64,000 nucleotides of DNA from the NCBI RefSeq assembly GCF_963422545.1, contig NZ_OY730239.1, forward strand, positions 62,001 through 126,000, read 5' to 3'. The notes under the pieces are model-generated. The model worked only from the letters and a program-made list of their open reading frames with translations. It ran no database searches and was not told the origin of the DNA. Source of the stretch: an uncultured Flavobacterium sp. Its GTDB lineage: Bacteria > Bacteroidota > Bacteroidia > Flavobacteriales > Flavobacteriaceae. A program made the position numbers and the translations under genes. Positions 51,651 to 60,974 of the stretch are shown piece after piece (the stretch's first letter is position 1; every line of letters starts with the position of its first letter).

Positions 51651-52133
51651 TTAGAAAAATCTGCTATGCCAGCTATCGGCAGCAGGAACTTCCCAAGATT
51701 CATTAAACTCTTCGATATTGTTTACAAGGTTATTAAAAACAATCGTATTCTCAGATACAGATTTATCCTTAACCATTTTCTTGAAATCAATTAGAGGTTT
51801 GTGTGCGATATGTTCACCAAGTTTAAAAGTCACGTTCATTTTATCTAATAAATCAACGTTATACTTTTTCTCTAAACTCTGAATAAATTCTACTGAACTA
51901 TCTATAGAACAACCTGTAGCTGCTTGCACATCCTGATTTACAGCCAAAATAATAAATCGGTTATATTTTAGCAGATATGACGCTTCTAAACTTGTTCCGT
52001 GTGCTGCCCAACCTTCAACAAAAGCTTTCAGGTCAGTTTCTATTTCAGAAAATTCTTCCTCAGAAAATTTTCTGTTCGATTGATAAATCCAGATTCTGGA
52101 TTCACCAGGCAAATCTTCAAAAGGTATATACAT
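51651..52133 (-). CDS. Conserved Bacteroidota protein of unknown function
   Basis: 160 residues, soluble: MYIPFEDLPGESRIWIYQSN, then WAAHGTSLEASYLLKYNRFI, and VNQDVQAATGCSIDSSVEFI. The GCSIDSS motif and two histidines (HGTS, HIAHKP) are notable. Database relatives are often named 'ABC transporter ATPase', but no Walker A or signature motif is present, so that name is unsupported. Last gene of the minus-strand series from 57243. Confidence 0.7.
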   Translation of the reverse strand: MYIPFEDLPGESRIWIYQSNRKFSEEEFSEIETDLKAFVEGWAAHGTSLEASYLLKYNRFIILAVNQDVQAATGCSIDSSVEFIQSLEKKYNVDLLDKMNVTFKLGEHIAHKPLIDFKKMVKDKSVSENTIVFNNLVNNIEEFNESWEVPAADSWHSRFF

Positions 52134-52222
52134 TTTAATTTTTTCTTTAAGTTTATTTTGTTTCAGGTTTCAAGTTAAAAAAACTTAGAACCTAAGAATC
52201 TTAGTAGCTCAGAACTTTAAAA

Positions 52223-52831
52223 CTACTGTTTCTCTATTTTGGTAAGAATTTTATAATATCTAAATTCTTTTGCTTTTGCATCAAATAATTCAACTTCAGT
52301 ATAACTTACTTTAAGTTTGTCTTTTTTCTTAATTTCATTATTAGTCAACAAAGAAGCTGTATCAAAAGAATCCAATAAAACAAAATTATAATTTCGACCT
52401 GTTTGATCTTTTAATTGTAAAGTAACAAACTGCTCCCATTTAATATCAACTACTTCTCCGGAAAGAGATGGATCTTCCTTTTTCACTTCTTGACCTTCGT
52501 CTTTAGTTGCATCTCTCCCTAATTGAATAATTAAATCCGGACAAAATCGCAACATTTTTAAAGCTACATTTTCTCCCAACTTACCCATATCTTCTTCATT
52601 TGAAAAATCTGCTTTCTCAGAATCCTTAAATTCCGATAAATGATCAGAATAACTCTTAAGCATACAAACACCTAATTCAGATTTAAAATCTGCGGCAGAT
52701 AAATTAGGGTTTTTAGCTTTTTTCGCTTCTAAACAACTACAGGTTTCTTTTCCAATTACCTCTAAAACATCCTGAGAATAAGATGCTGCACTACAAAACA
52801 GAATAACAATTAATAAAATTATTCTCTTCAT
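52223..52831 (-). CDS. Secreted protein of unknown function
   Basis: 202 residues from the ATG at 52829-52831 (MKRIILLIVILFCSAASYSQ, a signal peptide), one base after the stop of the CCG gene. Residues about 20-100 are helical with three cysteines (CSCLEAKK, LGVCMLKSY); the C-terminal half is a beta-rich, OB-like segment (VVDIKWEQFVTLQLKDQTGR, then LLDSFDTASLL). The linked start suggests translational coupling to the Fe-S protein. No family recognised. Confidence 0.75.
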   Translation of the reverse strand: MKRIILLIVILFCSAASYSQDVLEVIGKETCSCLEAKKAKNPNLSAADFKSELGVCMLKSYSDHLSEFKDSEKADFSNEEDMGKLGENVALKMLRFCPDLIIQLGRDATKDEGQEVKKEDPSLSGEVVDIKWEQFVTLQLKDQTGRNYNFVLLDSFDTASLLTNNEIKKKDKLKVSYTEVELFDAKAKEFRYYKILTKIEKQ

Positions 52832-52832
52832 A

Positions 52833-53624
52833 TTACAAATCCTGAGCATTAGCAATTAACTCAGCAATGTCCATTACTTTAACTTCTCCTTCTTTTTCCT
52901 GATGCTTGATACCGTCGGTTAACATTGTGTTACAGAACGGACAACCAGCTGCAATAATATCCGGTTTAGTTTCAAGAGCATCTTCTGTTCTTTCGACATT
53001 TATTTCTTTGTTTCCTGGTTCAGCATCTTTAAACATTTGTGCTCCACCAGCTCCACAACATAAACCATTTGCTTTAGAACGCTTCATTTCGACTAATTCA
53101 ACGTCTAATTTCTGAATCAAATCTCTTGGAGCTTCATATACTTTATTTGCTCTTCCTAAATAACATGGATCGTGAAAAGTAATACGTTTTCCTTTAAATT
53201 GTCCACCTTCAACAGTCAATCTTCCTTCATCAATTAATGACTTTAAAAACTCTGTATGATGAATTACTTCATATTGACCTCCTAATTCAGGATACTCGTT
53301 TTTTAAAGTATTAAAACAATGCGGACAAGCTGTTACGATTTTTTTAGCTTCATACGCATTCAAAACCTCGATATTCATCATGGCCTGCATTTGAAATAAA
53401 AACTCATTTCCGGCACGTTTTGCAGGATCTCCGGTACAACTCTCTTCTGTACCTAATACTGCAAATGAAACATTGGTACGGTTTAAGATTCGTACAAATG
53501 CTTTTGTAATTTTCTTTGCTCTATCATCAAAACTCCCTGCGCAACCAACCCAAAATAAAACTTCCGGCTGTATTCCCTGGGCTAGCATTTCAGCCATTGT
53601 TGGCACTACTAAATTTTCTGACAT
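52833..53624 (-). CDS. CCG-type (Fe-S)-binding protein (HdrB/GlpC/LutA-like)
   Basis: 263 residues with two CCG cysteine domains: VGCAGSFDDR (25-34) to VTACPHCFN, and DPCYLGRANK to NGLCCGAGGAQMF and AAGCPFCNTML. Such domains bind a noncubane Fe-S cluster or act as the catalytic part of quinone-linked reductases. It is paired with the membrane 4Fe-4S protein encoded upstream, across a palindromic repeat. Together they resemble an electron-transfer module of unknown substrate. Confidence 0.9.
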   Translation of the reverse strand: MSENLVVPTMAEMLAQGIQPEVLFWVGCAGSFDDRAKKITKAFVRILNRTNVSFAVLGTEESCTGDPAKRAGNEFLFQMQAMMNIEVLNAYEAKKIVTACPHCFNTLKNEYPELGGQYEVIHHTEFLKSLIDEGRLTVEGGQFKGKRITFHDPCYLGRANKVYEAPRDLIQKLDVELVEMKRSKANGLCCGAGGAQMFKDAEPGNKEINVERTEDALETKPDIIAAGCPFCNTMLTDGIKHQEKEGEVKVMDIAELIANAQDL

Positions 53625-53633
53625 CTTCTTATT

Positions 53634-53757
53634 TTGTTAATTCGGTTAATTGTTAATTTGGTTAATCGCTCTCTTGAAATAACCCTTTTGCTAACATTAA
53701 CACAGAAATTTATTTTATTAATCCATTAAACGGTTAAACAAATAACCAATTAAACGT
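53634..53757. repeat. GTTTAAT-type palindromic intergenic repeat, copy 3
   Basis: Left arm 53634-53669 (GTTAATTCGGTTAATTGTTA onward) and right arm 53716-53757 (ATTAATCCATTAAACGGTTA onward). It fills the gap between two cofunctional Fe-S protein genes. Confidence 0.75.
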
Positions 53758-53759
53758 TT

Positions 53760-55097
53760 TTAGTTTTCGTTTTTCCAGTTCAATCTATCTTGTTGATTGT
53801 ATTGCCAAGGCGCTCCATTATTCTCAATGTTTGTCATCATTGCATTCAATGACATTGGCGCAGCACTTTGCTCCATAACTAAATAACGACGCATATCCAT
53901 AATAATAGACAACGGACTGATATTTACGGGACATTCTTCAACACAAGCATTACATGATGTACATGCCCATAATTCTTCTGGCGTGATATAATCGTTTAAT
54001 AATGTTTTATTATCCGGAACAAAAACACCCTTGTTGGCATCAATATTTTTCCCTACTTCTTCTAAACGATCTCTTGTATCCATCATAATTTTACGAGGAG
54101 ACAATTTTTTACCGGTTTGATTTGCCGGACATGACGATGTACAACGACCACACTCTGTACAAGTATAAGCGTTTAATAATTGTACCCAATTTAGATCCTG
54201 AACATCACTTGCTCCAAATTTACTTGGAACAGCATTTTCATCGACCGGAGCAGCTGCAAACGGATCAGCATTTGGATCCATCATTAACTTAACCTCTTTT
54301 GTTACAGATTCTAAATTATCAAATTGTCCTTCCGGATTCAAATTAGCAAAATAAGTATTTGGGAAAGCTAAAATAATATGTAAGTGTTTTGAGAAGTACA
54401 AATAGTTCATAAAAACCAAAATCCCTGCAATATGCAACCACCAAAAAACTTCAAACAACAACCCAACCAATTCGTTTGACGTTCCGTTAAACATTGGCGC
54501 AATAAACTGGCTTATTGGAAAACTTCCAGCTTTATAAAAATGAGAAAATCCTCCTGAAACGTTTTGCAAATGCAAGTCAGATGCGTTCATTAACAAAAAC
54601 AAAATCATCAAAACTGTTTCAAAATACAAGATGTAATTAGCGTCGTTTTTAGGAAATCCTTTTAAATCCGGATTAGCGAAACGTTTTAATCTTACAATAT
54701 TTCTTCTAATCCAAAAAACTGTGACAGCAAAAATTACAAGTATTGCTAATATTTCAAATGAAGCTATTAAAACATCATAAACTACACCCAAAAAAGGTGC
54801 AAAAACTCTATGAGTTCCTAATAATCCATCAATAATAATCTCAAGTAATTCGATATTAATAATTACAAAACCTACATATACAAAAATATGAAGTATTCCA
54901 GCTACAGGGCGTCTCACCATTTTTGATTGCCCAAGAGCAATCAATGCCATGTTTTTCCAACGTGCTTTAGAATTATCTTTTCGATTTACATCAACTCCTA
55001 AGTTTATGTTGCGGATGATTTTTTTTACGCTCGTTGCAAAAAAACCGAAACCTACTATTAGAAGTATAGCGAACAAAATATTATCTAAATAACTCAT
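53760..55097 (-). CDS. Membrane 4Fe-4S ferredoxin-type electron-transfer protein
   Basis: 445 residues. Six or so membrane helices (about 5-280; HIFVYVGFVIINIELLEIII and a His in WWLHIAGILVF suggest a cytochrome-b/NarI-like quinone-reacting fold). Then two 4Fe-4S sites, CTECGRCTSSCPANQ (about 316-330) and CTSCNACVEECPVN (about 378-391). Together with the CCG protein it resembles HdrC+HdrB or GlpC-type modules that link a quinone pool to a soluble substrate. It starts five bases after the mlaD-like gene stop. Confidence 0.9.
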   Translation of the reverse strand: MSYLDNILFAILLIVGFGFFATSVKKIIRNINLGVDVNRKDNSKARWKNMALIALGQSKMVRRPVAGILHIFVYVGFVIINIELLEIIIDGLLGTHRVFAPFLGVVYDVLIASFEILAILVIFAVTVFWIRRNIVRLKRFANPDLKGFPKNDANYILYFETVLMILFLLMNASDLHLQNVSGGFSHFYKAGSFPISQFIAPMFNGTSNELVGLLFEVFWWLHIAGILVFMNYLYFSKHLHIILAFPNTYFANLNPEGQFDNLESVTKEVKLMMDPNADPFAAAPVDENAVPSKFGASDVQDLNWVQLLNAYTCTECGRCTSSCPANQTGKKLSPRKIMMDTRDRLEEVGKNIDANKGVFVPDNKTLLNDYITPEELWACTSCNACVEECPVNISPLSIIMDMRRYLVMEQSAAPMSLNAMMTNIENNGAPWQYNQQDRLNWKNEN

Positions 55098-55102
55098 TCT
55101 AA

Positions 55103-56068
55103 TTAATTTTTAGTAGTTGTGTTAGCCTTATCTGTTGGTGCTACGTATGGTTTGTTTTTCTTTCCAAAAAGAGAAACATTTACATAACGGGTTGGGTAAA
55201 GACGAACATCTTGCAATAACAACTCTAACTCTTTTGAAGTTTTAGACAAGTTATTATATAAAGCATCATCATTTAATAATTTACCAGCAGTACCTTTTCC
55301 TGAGTTTAAGTTACTCATAATATTATCAACTTTAGCCAAAGTCTTGTTTAGGTTTCTAACTGTTTTTCCTAAATCGGCTTTATTTAAAGAATCTGATATT
55401 TTATTAAAGTTACTTGACATTTTATTAAAGTTACTTACAACTCCATTAATTTGTCCTTTATTAGTATCTAAAATAGAATTAAGACTTCCGGAAGCTTTAT
55501 GAAATTGTTCCATTGTCTGGCTCAATTCTGCCAGTGATTTCTTTAAATTGTCCTGACCTTGTTTGTCTAAAACATTGTTTAATCCAGAAACCAATGTATT
55601 AATATTGGCAAGCATTAAATCTAATTTTTGTTGAATTGGCTCAATCTTACCTCCTAAAGACTCTGTTAATCCCAACTCAACAGCAGGTATTAAATTTTGC
55701 CCATCAGCAGCTGGTTCTTTATCAGCAAGATTAGGAATAATCTTGATCTGTTTTCCTCCAATCAAACTTGGAGAATACAAAGACGCATGACTTGTTTTTG
55801 AAATTGGAAAATCTGTTTTTATCTGAAGTTCAACTAATAATTTACCAGTTACTTCACTAATTGTGATTTTATTTACTTTACCAATAACAAGTCCGTTTAT
55901 GGTAACAGGTGCTGATCCTGACAAATCCTCAACATTATCATACTCTACATATAATGTTTTGTAGTTTGTAAAAAGGTCTCTGCCTTTTAAAAAACTATAG
56001 CCCCAAATAAATAATAAAATTGATGCGATGACTAAGATCGCCGTTTTAATTTCTCTTGTTAGTTTCAA
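55103..56068 (-). CDS. MlaD-family (MCE domain) protein
   Basis: 321 residues. One N-terminal membrane helix (about 8-28), MCE domain (about 35-115: YVEYDNVEDLSGSAPVTING, then VIGKVNKI), then a long helical region (about 140-290) rich in Asn, Ser and Lys that may form a needle-like barrel. It binds lipids in transport between the membranes. The ATPase and permease partners (mlaF/mlaE) are not in the window. Between amidase and Fe-S genes, spacing 50 and 5 bases. Confidence 0.9.
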   Translation of the reverse strand: MKLTREIKTAILVIASILLFIWGYSFLKGRDLFTNYKTLYVEYDNVEDLSGSAPVTINGLVIGKVNKITISEVTGKLLVELQIKTDFPISKTSHASLYSPSLIGGKQIKIIPNLADKEPAADGQNLIPAVELGLTESLGGKIEPIQQKLDLMLANINTLVSGLNNVLDKQGQDNLKKSLAELSQTMEQFHKASGSLNSILDTNKGQINGVVSNFNKMSSNFNKISDSLNKADLGKTVRNLNKTLAKVDNIMSNLNSGKGTAGKLLNDDALYNNLSKTSKELELLLQDVRLYPTRYVNVSLFGKKNKPYVAPTDKANTTTKN

Positions 56069-56118
56069 AATTCTAAGTGTTTGTACAAAAATAATATAAA
56101 TATTCGAACTAAATAATA

Positions 56119-57243
56119 TTATTTAATTGCGTCCTGGATACTGATTTTCTCTCCATCTTTATTTGCAATTAAAAAAGCTGCGCCATATCCTTTATCCTTA
56201 GCTTCTTCCAAATATTTTTTGGCAGTTTCATAATTTGAAGTTTCCTGATAGAAATATTTGTAAATATTATTTTCATACAGCATCGTTACATTTTTCAGCC
56301 CTTTAAAGTTTTTAGGCTCTAATGGTGTTTTCTTGATACTAGCTATAAGCTGTACTTTAAAGAAAATTCCTTTTGGGGCATTTTTGTTTACTGCAACCGT
56401 ATCAACTTTAGTTTTTGTAGGAGTCGAAGTGTCTCTTGCCGGTCTTGCTTCAACAAGTTCAGGAACACCTGAACCAAAATACTCTCTCTTATAACTCAAA
56501 ATAGCTTCGGCAATAGCTTTTGCAATATCGTTCTGACCTTCTTCTGAATTTAAAACATTTCCTTCGTCCGGATTCGAAACAAATCCCGTTTCTACTAATA
56601 CTCTAGGCATATAAGCTTTATGCAACACCATAAATGGCGCCTGTTTAACTCCGCCTTGTCTTATTTTTTTTCCTAGTTTTTCGAAATTATCTTCAATTTT
56701 ACTTGCCAGCGAAATACTGTTTTCTAAATATTCTTCCTGCATTAGAGTCATACTTATCATAGATTCTGGCGAATTTGGATCAAAACCTTCGTATTTACGT
56801 TTATAATCTTTTTCTAAAGTAATTACCGAGTTCTCTTTTTTCGCTGCCTCAAGATTCGAGGCTGTTTTACTCAAACCCATTACATAAGTTTCGGTTCCGT
56901 CTGCAGCAGTATTTTTGTTTGCATTACAGTGTATAGAAACAAAAATATTAGAATTTGCACGGTTTGCAATGTTGGCTCTTTCTACCAAATCAATAAAAAC
57001 ATCCGTTTTACGAGTATAAATAACATCAACATTTGGATTAAGTTCTAATATTTTTCCAACTTTTAGAACAATAGCCAAAGCAATATTTTTTTCAATTCGT
57101 CCGCTATAAACAGCTCCAAAGTCATGATCTCCATGTCCGGCATCAAGAGTTACCTTAAAAACATTTGACTGACTATAAGCACAAAATGATATTATCGTTA
57201 GAAAAAAAGTAAATATTACTTTAATTTTGTTAAATCTATTCAT
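56119..57243 (-). CDS. N-acetylmuramoyl-L-alanine amidase
   Basis: 374 residues from the ATG at 57241-57243 (MNRFNKIKVIFTFFLTIISF, a signal peptide); the longer open frame upstream is not credible. Amidase_3 domain (about 30-255): VTLDAGHGDHDFGAVYSG with Zn ligand His, SIHCNANKN, and VETGFVSNPDEG with the catalytic Glu. C-terminal SPOR-like region (about 290-374). It cuts the amide between MurNAc and the stem peptide during cell separation. Divergent from the LptD-like gene. Confidence 0.92.
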   Translation of the reverse strand: MNRFNKIKVIFTFFLTIISFCAYSQSNVFKVTLDAGHGDHDFGAVYSGRIEKNIALAIVLKVGKILELNPNVDVIYTRKTDVFIDLVERANIANRANSNIFVSIHCNANKNTAADGTETYVMGLSKTASNLEAAKKENSVITLEKDYKRKYEGFDPNSPESMISMTLMQEEYLENSISLASKIEDNFEKLGKKIRQGGVKQAPFMVLHKAYMPRVLVETGFVSNPDEGNVLNSEEGQNDIAKAIAEAILSYKREYFGSGVPELVEARPARDTSTPTKTKVDTVAVNKNAPKGIFFKVQLIASIKKTPLEPKNFKGLKNVTMLYENNIYKYFYQETSNYETAKKYLEEAKDKGYGAAFLIANKDGEKISIQDAIK

Positions 57244-57320
57244 AAATCTAAAAGTTAATTTTAATAAAACGCAACTGCTATAATTTTTGCAATTGATTAT
57301 TTTTGCCAAAAAATTATATG

Positions 57321-57328
57321 TAAGTTTG
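57321..57328 (+). promoter_or_regulatory. Probable -7 box of the LptD-like gene
   Basis: TAAGTTTG with a TTG at 57303-57305 (15-base spacer, a little short). It lies downstream of the longest possible start (57287) and so supports the TTG at 57377. Confidence 0.5.
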
Positions 57329-57376
57329 ACATGTCAAAAAACAAGCCATAATTTTACAAAAATAGCATTTAAACCT

Positions 57377-60025
57377 TTGCATACAAACTTATTTAATATC
57401 GTTTTATTATCATTTTTCCTAACATTAGGAACTGGTAAATTATATTCGCAAGAGATAAAAAACAAAAAAAAACCGTTAGCAACTGTAAAACAAACAGATA
57501 AATCAACAACTACTGTTACAGATACAATAAAACTTGATACTGTTAGACCCAAAAAGACTTTTCTAGACGGAAAAGTTAAGTACAGAGCTAAAGATTACGC
57601 CAAAATCGATCAGAAGAAAAAACTCATTACCTTATATAATGAAGCTGAATTATATTATAAGGATGTTGAATTAAAATCTGGTATAATTGTTTTGGATTAT
57701 GAAAAAGATGAAGTTTATGCCGGAAGAATAAAAGATTCTGCCGGGGTTTTGACGCAATTTCCAAATTTTAAACAAGGTCCAAGCGAAGTTCAGCCAGATT
57801 CTATCCGTTTTAATTTTAAAACAAAGAAGGCTTTAATTTTTAATTCAAGAACCGAACAAGGCGAATTCAAAATAAAAGCGGCTGTTACCAAAAAAGAAAA
57901 TGATTCTGTTTACTTTTTAAAAGGCGCTCGTTTTACAACAGCCAAAGATGTTGATAACCCTGAATACTATTTTCAAACTAATAAGGTAAAATTTATACCT
58001 GGCAAAAAAGTAATCACAGGTTTAACCAATATGGTTATTGCTGATGTTCCTACTCCGCTGGCATTACCTTTTGCTTATTTCCCAATGAGCCAGGAAAGAA
58101 GTGTTTCAGGTATTATTATCCCTAGTTATAATGACTCAAATACAAGAGGATTTTCACTTCAGAATATGGGTTATTATTTTGCATTAGGTGAGAACTATGA
58201 TTTAACCGTTTTAGGCGATTATTATACCAATGGTAGTTACGCCATGCGATTTGAATCGGCATATGCCAAAAGATATAAGTATCGGGGAAATGTTAATATT
58301 CGTTTTGAGAATCTAATTAACAGTGAGCGCGGTTATCCGGATTATAGTAAACAGAATATTTACAATATTCAATGGTCGCATTCAAGAGATTCTAAATCAA
58401 GTCCTACCTCAACTTTTTCTGCTTCGGTAAACATGGGTAGTAGTAAATACTTTAGACAATCTATAAATCAAGCCAACATTGGCTCGAATTTGAACAACAC
58501 TTTGAGTTCTTCGATATCGTACAGTAAAACTTTTAATACGATTCCGCAAGCTCGTTTTTCATTATCCGCAACGCATCAACAAAATACACAAACTCAAGTT
58601 ATCACAATGACTTTACCTACTTTACAGGCAAGTGTTGATCGTGTGTATCCTTTTGTTGGGAAAAATGGCGTAAAGAAAGGCTTTATAAAAAACATTAACT
58701 TACAGTACAACTTAAGTGGTAAAAACAACATTACAACAACTGATTCATTGTTTTTTAAACCTCAAATGTTTAGAGATGCTCAAATAGGAATGCAGCACAC
58801 TATTCCGTTAAGTACTAACTTTAAACTATTCAAATATTTTAGTGCGCAGGCAGCAACTAATTATCAAGAAACATGGGTTACTAAAACCATCAACAAAAAT
58901 TATGATACTGACCAGAGCAAAGTTGTAAATACGGTTGTAAATGGTTTTGACTCGTTTAGAACTTATAATTTTACTTCAAGTATAGGTACAACTATATATG
59001 GTACTTTTAATTTTGGAAGCGATAAAAGAATCCAATCGATTCGTCACGTAATGCGTCCTACAATTAGCTACTCTTACACACCAAGTTTCGAAAAATACTA
59101 CGACAATTATTCTGTAGATGCCTCAGGTAAACTTAATCAATACACACGATTTGAAGGAGGTGTTTATGGTGCTCCGGGAAAAGAAAACTCAAACATTGTC
59201 GCTTTTGCTTTAAGCAACACTTTTGAAGCCAAAGTAAGAGATCGTGACAGCACAAAGACAGAGCCTAAAAAAATAATGTTATTAAACAATTTAAACCTTA
59301 GTACTAATTATAATTTTAATGCTAATGGTAAAGATATCCTGGCTTGGCAGCCATTACTTATTAGTGGAGGAACACAACTTTTACAAAATAAGATGAATGT
59401 CAATTTTGGAGCTACATTAGATCCTTATGCTTTAAACAGCAATAACGAAAGGATTAATATGTACAATATCGACAACGGAGGAAGTTTATTTAGAATGACA
59501 AATGCTAATCTAACCTTAAACTATTCGTTCTCAAATAAAGGCACGGGTAAAGACGAAAAAAATACGCAGAGCCAGCGAAATGGTGGTCGAAATGATGACT
59601 TGTTTGGCACTAATACTGATTTAAATGATCCTCGAAATAGCCAATTTGCAAATAAAAAAGATGATGATAAAGATGTAATTAGCGAATTTTTTAAGTCGAA
59701 AATCCCATGGGATATGACTCTTGCCTATTCATTAACGTACTCAAACATTAAAAGAGAGAATAAAATCTCAGGAAACTCTGTTATGGTGTCTATCAACATG
59801 GATATTACTCCAAAATGGAAAGGTGGAGTTTCTACTGGTTACGATTTTGTACAAAATGGAGTTACCTTTACTCAATTCCGTTTTGAAAGAGATTTATTAA
59901 GCTGGAGAATGGCGTTTAACTGGTCTCCATTAGGAACAAACTCAAACTGGAACTTCTTTATTGGAATTAAATCGGGAATGCTTAGTGATATCAAGTGGAA
60001 TAAACGAAGCACCTTAAATCGATAA
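57377..60025 (+). CDS. LptD-like outer-membrane protein
   Basis: 882 residues from TTG at 57377 (LHTNLFNIVLLSFFLTLGTG, a signal peptide); an alternative TTG at 57287 adds 30 residues. An OstA-like N-terminal domain (about 70-220: YAKIDQKKKLITLYNEAELY, DVELKSGIIVLDYEKDEVYA) is followed by a large beta barrel (PTPLALPFAYFPMSQERSVS onward) that ends with strands near SNWNFFIGIKSGM. LptD inserts lipopolysaccharide in the outer leaflet. Divergent from the amidase; RidA follows by 40 bases. Confidence 0.85.
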   Translation: MHTNLFNIVLLSFFLTLGTGKLYSQEIKNKKKPLATVKQTDKSTTTVTDTIKLDTVRPKKTFLDGKVKYRAKDYAKIDQKKKLITLYNEAELYYKDVELKSGIIVLDYEKDEVYAGRIKDSAGVLTQFPNFKQGPSEVQPDSIRFNFKTKKALIFNSRTEQGEFKIKAAVTKKENDSVYFLKGARFTTAKDVDNPEYYFQTNKVKFIPGKKVITGLTNMVIADVPTPLALPFAYFPMSQERSVSGIIIPSYNDSNTRGFSLQNMGYYFALGENYDLTVLGDYYTNGSYAMRFESAYAKRYKYRGNVNIRFENLINSERGYPDYSKQNIYNIQWSHSRDSKSSPTSTFSASVNMGSSKYFRQSINQANIGSNLNNTLSSSISYSKTFNTIPQARFSLSATHQQNTQTQVITMTLPTLQASVDRVYPFVGKNGVKKGFIKNINLQYNLSGKNNITTTDSLFFKPQMFRDAQIGMQHTIPLSTNFKLFKYFSAQAATNYQETWVTKTINKNYDTDQSKVVNTVVNGFDSFRTYNFTSSIGTTIYGTFNFGSDKRIQSIRHVMRPTISYSYTPSFEKYYDNYSVDASGKLNQYTRFEGGVYGAPGKENSNIVAFALSNTFEAKVRDRDSTKTEPKKIMLLNNLNLSTNYNFNANGKDILAWQPLLISGGTQLLQNKMNVNFGATLDPYALNSNNERINMYNIDNGGSLFRMTNANLTLNYSFSNKGTGKDEKNTQSQRNGGRNDDLFGTNTDLNDPRNSQFANKKDDDKDVISEFFKSKIPWDMTLAYSLTYSNIKRENKISGNSVMVSINMDITPKWKGGVSTGYDFVQNGVTFTQFRFERDLLSWRMAFNWSPLGTNSNWNFFIGIKSGMLSDIKWNKRSTLNR

Positions 60026-60065
60026 TTCCTTAAGTCAATAATTTATTGAATAAAAATAATTTGTT

Positions 60066-60446
60066 ATGAAAAAAATCATCTTTACTGAAAAAGCTCCAGC
60101 ACCAATTGGACCTTATAATCAAGCTGTATTATCAGGAAATACACTTTATGCTTCTGGCCAAATCGCTATAAATCCAGCTTCTGGAGAACTTGTTACTGAA
60201 AACATCAATGATGAAACTAAACAAGTAATGGAGAACATTACTGCGATTCTCGAAGCAGCAAACATGACTTTTGAAAACGTAGTTAAAGCAACTATATTCA
60301 TTATGGATATGAATAATTTTGCTGCTATAAATACTGTTTACGGATCTTATTTTAATGAAAAAACTGCTCCTGCACGTGAGACTGTTCAGGTTGCATGTTT
60401 ACCAAAAAATGTAAATGTAGAAATATCTATAATCGCTGTACAATAG
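60066..60446 (+). CDS. RidA-family reactive intermediate deaminase
   Basis: 126 residues, one YjgF/RidA domain: EKAPAPIGPYNQAVLSGNTL, ASGQIAINPASGELV, and RETVQVACLPKNVNVEISII with the Arg that binds the carboxylate and the terminal Glu. It hydrolyses 2-aminoacrylate and similar enamines. Probably cotranscribed with the LptD-like gene; followed by a bidirectional terminator. Confidence 0.95.
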   Translation: MKKIIFTEKAPAPIGPYNQAVLSGNTLYASGQIAINPASGELVTENINDETKQVMENITAILEAANMTFENVVKATIFIMDMNNFAAINTVYGSYFNEKTAPARETVQVACLPKNVNVEISIIAVQ

Positions 60447-60525
60447 CGTTTAAAAACATATCAAACATTTAGCAAAACAGCAATAAAGGACTACAAATAG
60501 ATCATTATCATAAATTTTGCAGGCA

Positions 60526-60565
60526 ATAAAAAACCGTTTCATTAAATGAAACGGTTTTTTTTATA
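60526..60565. terminator. Bidirectional terminator between ridA and mgsA
   Basis: AAAAAACCGTTTCATT / AATGAAACGGTTTTTT hairpin with T/A tracts on both sides; serves both convergent genes. Confidence 0.9.
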
Positions 60566-60586
60566 TAATTGAAATGAATTGAAATT

Positions 60587-60964
60587 CTATAGTTGTAATG
60601 CAACAGCATTTAATAGCAATTGAGCAGAAGCTTCATTTGTTGCTAAAGGCACATTATGTACATCACAAACACGAATAAGCATATTGATATCGACTTCATG
60701 GGCATGGCTTGCCAACGGATCTTTAAAAAAGAAAACCATCTGTGTTTTACCTTCGGCTACACGCGCAGCAATCTGTGCATCACCTCCCATTGGTCCTGAA
60801 AGCATTCTTTTTACCTTAAAACCGGCATTTACAGCCTTACTTCCGGTAGTTCCTGTAGCAATCAGCTTAATACTTTCCTTAAGAAGAAGTGTTTTGTTTT
60901 TATTTAAAAACTGAACCATATCCGCCTTCTTACCGTCGTGAGCTATTATAGCAATTTCTATCAT
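60587..60964 (-). CDS. mgsA: Methylglyoxal synthase
   Basis: 125 residues. IAIIAHDGKKADMV, then GPMGGDAQIAARVAEGK and DPLASHAHEVDINMLIRVCD carry the catalytic Asp and His. It converts dihydroxyacetone phosphate to methylglyoxal and phosphate, relieving sugar-phosphate overload. It starts ten bases past the GlcNAc kinase stop, which suggests cotranscription and a valve on amino-sugar influx. Confidence 0.95.
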   Translation of the reverse strand: MIEIAIIAHDGKKADMVQFLNKNKTLLLKESIKLIATGTTGSKAVNAGFKVKRMLSGPMGGDAQIAARVAEGKTQMVFFFKDPLASHAHEVDINMLIRVCDVHNVPLATNEASAQLLLNAVALQL

Positions 60965-60974
60965 TTACTTTTAT

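Noticed and set aside
51651..52133. ABC transporter ATPase name for this protein
   Set aside because: No Walker A, Walker B or signature motif is present in the 160 residues.
57287..57376. Upstream TTG extension of the LptD-like protein
   Set aside because: It adds 30 residues before a good signal peptide and would include the TAAGTTTG promoter box at 57321-57328.
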